From positions 10,408,176-10,472,175 of the forward strand of contig CM044956.1 of NCBI GenBank assembly GCA_024516035.1: a stretch of 64,000 bases of DNA. The letters run 5' to 3'. Under the pieces are notes generated by a model. That model made no database searches and had not been told where the DNA came from. It was given only the letters and a program-made list of their open reading frames with translations. This document shows, piece after piece, positions 63,723 to 64,000 of the stretch. This DNA comes from Bactericera cockerelli (Eukaryota > Arthropoda > Insecta > Hemiptera > Triozidae). Every line of letters begins with the position of its first letter. Within the stretch, counting starts at the first letter, position 1. The translations under genes were made by a program, and so were the position numbers.

Positions 63723-64000
63723 AGGGGGATTCATAATTTGCCGATCCAGATTAAATCTATGCGGATTCACTTGTCATAGTATCTACATATGTACAGTAGA
63801 ACCCCGTTATTATGGACTAATTGGGACCAGGGGTAGTTCATAATAGCGGGTTTCAATGTAAAAGTTCATAATATCGGAGTTCCATATAATCATAGGTCAA
63901 AGAAAGGGAAATTAGGCAAATTTTAGACATATTTATGAACGAGCGTACATGTATTTGAATGTTAATTTAAGTACAGATTAGGTATATAAATACCAAATAT
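63723..64000 (+). other. 3' flank of the small gene
   Basis: Contains CCCCGTTATTATGGACTAAT and GTTCATAATAGCGGGTTTCA, an inverted, imperfect pair resembling the end of a TIR element running out of the window. No AATAAA is seen right after the stop. Confidence 0.4.

Overview
This is nuclear DNA from an animal, most probably an insect (Lepidoptera or a similar repeat-rich order; the sequence alone does not settle the order). The evidence is GT-AG split genes of metazoan families (CYLD deubiquitinase, villin), AT-rich introns, a Helitron, mariner relics, RT-type LINE tails, and at least eight kinds of tRNA- or 5S-headed SINE. There are no bacterial operons or ribosome binding sites. A 100-N assembly gap lies at 17273-17372.

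Layout. (1) 1-9320: a partial second copy of the 3' end of CYLD on the + strand (exons 445-659 and 2447-2637, the first frameshifted), then a 4.7 kb array of a 19-bp satellite, then gene-poor DNA. (2) 9320-17272: the last four coding exons of a villin-type actin-binding protein on the - strand (16980 down to 11264), ending in a complete villin headpiece. Its upstream exons should lie at higher coordinates but are cut off at the N gap. (3) 17373-22640: an inverted copy of region 1, ending with the real last two CYLD exons. (4) 22357-41826: the rest of a complete CYLD gene on the - strand. Eleven phase-compatible exons give 957 aa, with Cys about 604 and His about 869, and one further large exon looks like an alternative first exon. 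(5) 43284-47674 and 56568-59268: two related non-autonomous transposons with 12-bp terminal inverted repeats; the first sits inside a SINE. (6) 49023-59754: a + strand gene for a predicted signal-peptide, C2H2-finger, single-pass membrane protein that I cannot name. (7) 61466-63722: two exons of a small unrecognised protein, or the 3' end of the previous gene.

The most striking pattern is that exon edges with their splice sites have been tandemly amplified again and again, in three unrelated genes: villin (six acceptor copies), the membrane-protein gene (four extra acceptors and six extra donors around one exon), CYLD exons 6, 8, 11 and 12, and a diverged CYLD exon 2 copy upstream of exon 1. 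The inverted arms around the N gap look as much like two haplotypes joined head to head as like a real palindrome. Turning the left contig over would place villin and CYLD tail to tail and remove the duplication.

All exon boundaries were derived by eye from reading-frame continuity and GT-AG signals; no database search or alignment program was run.
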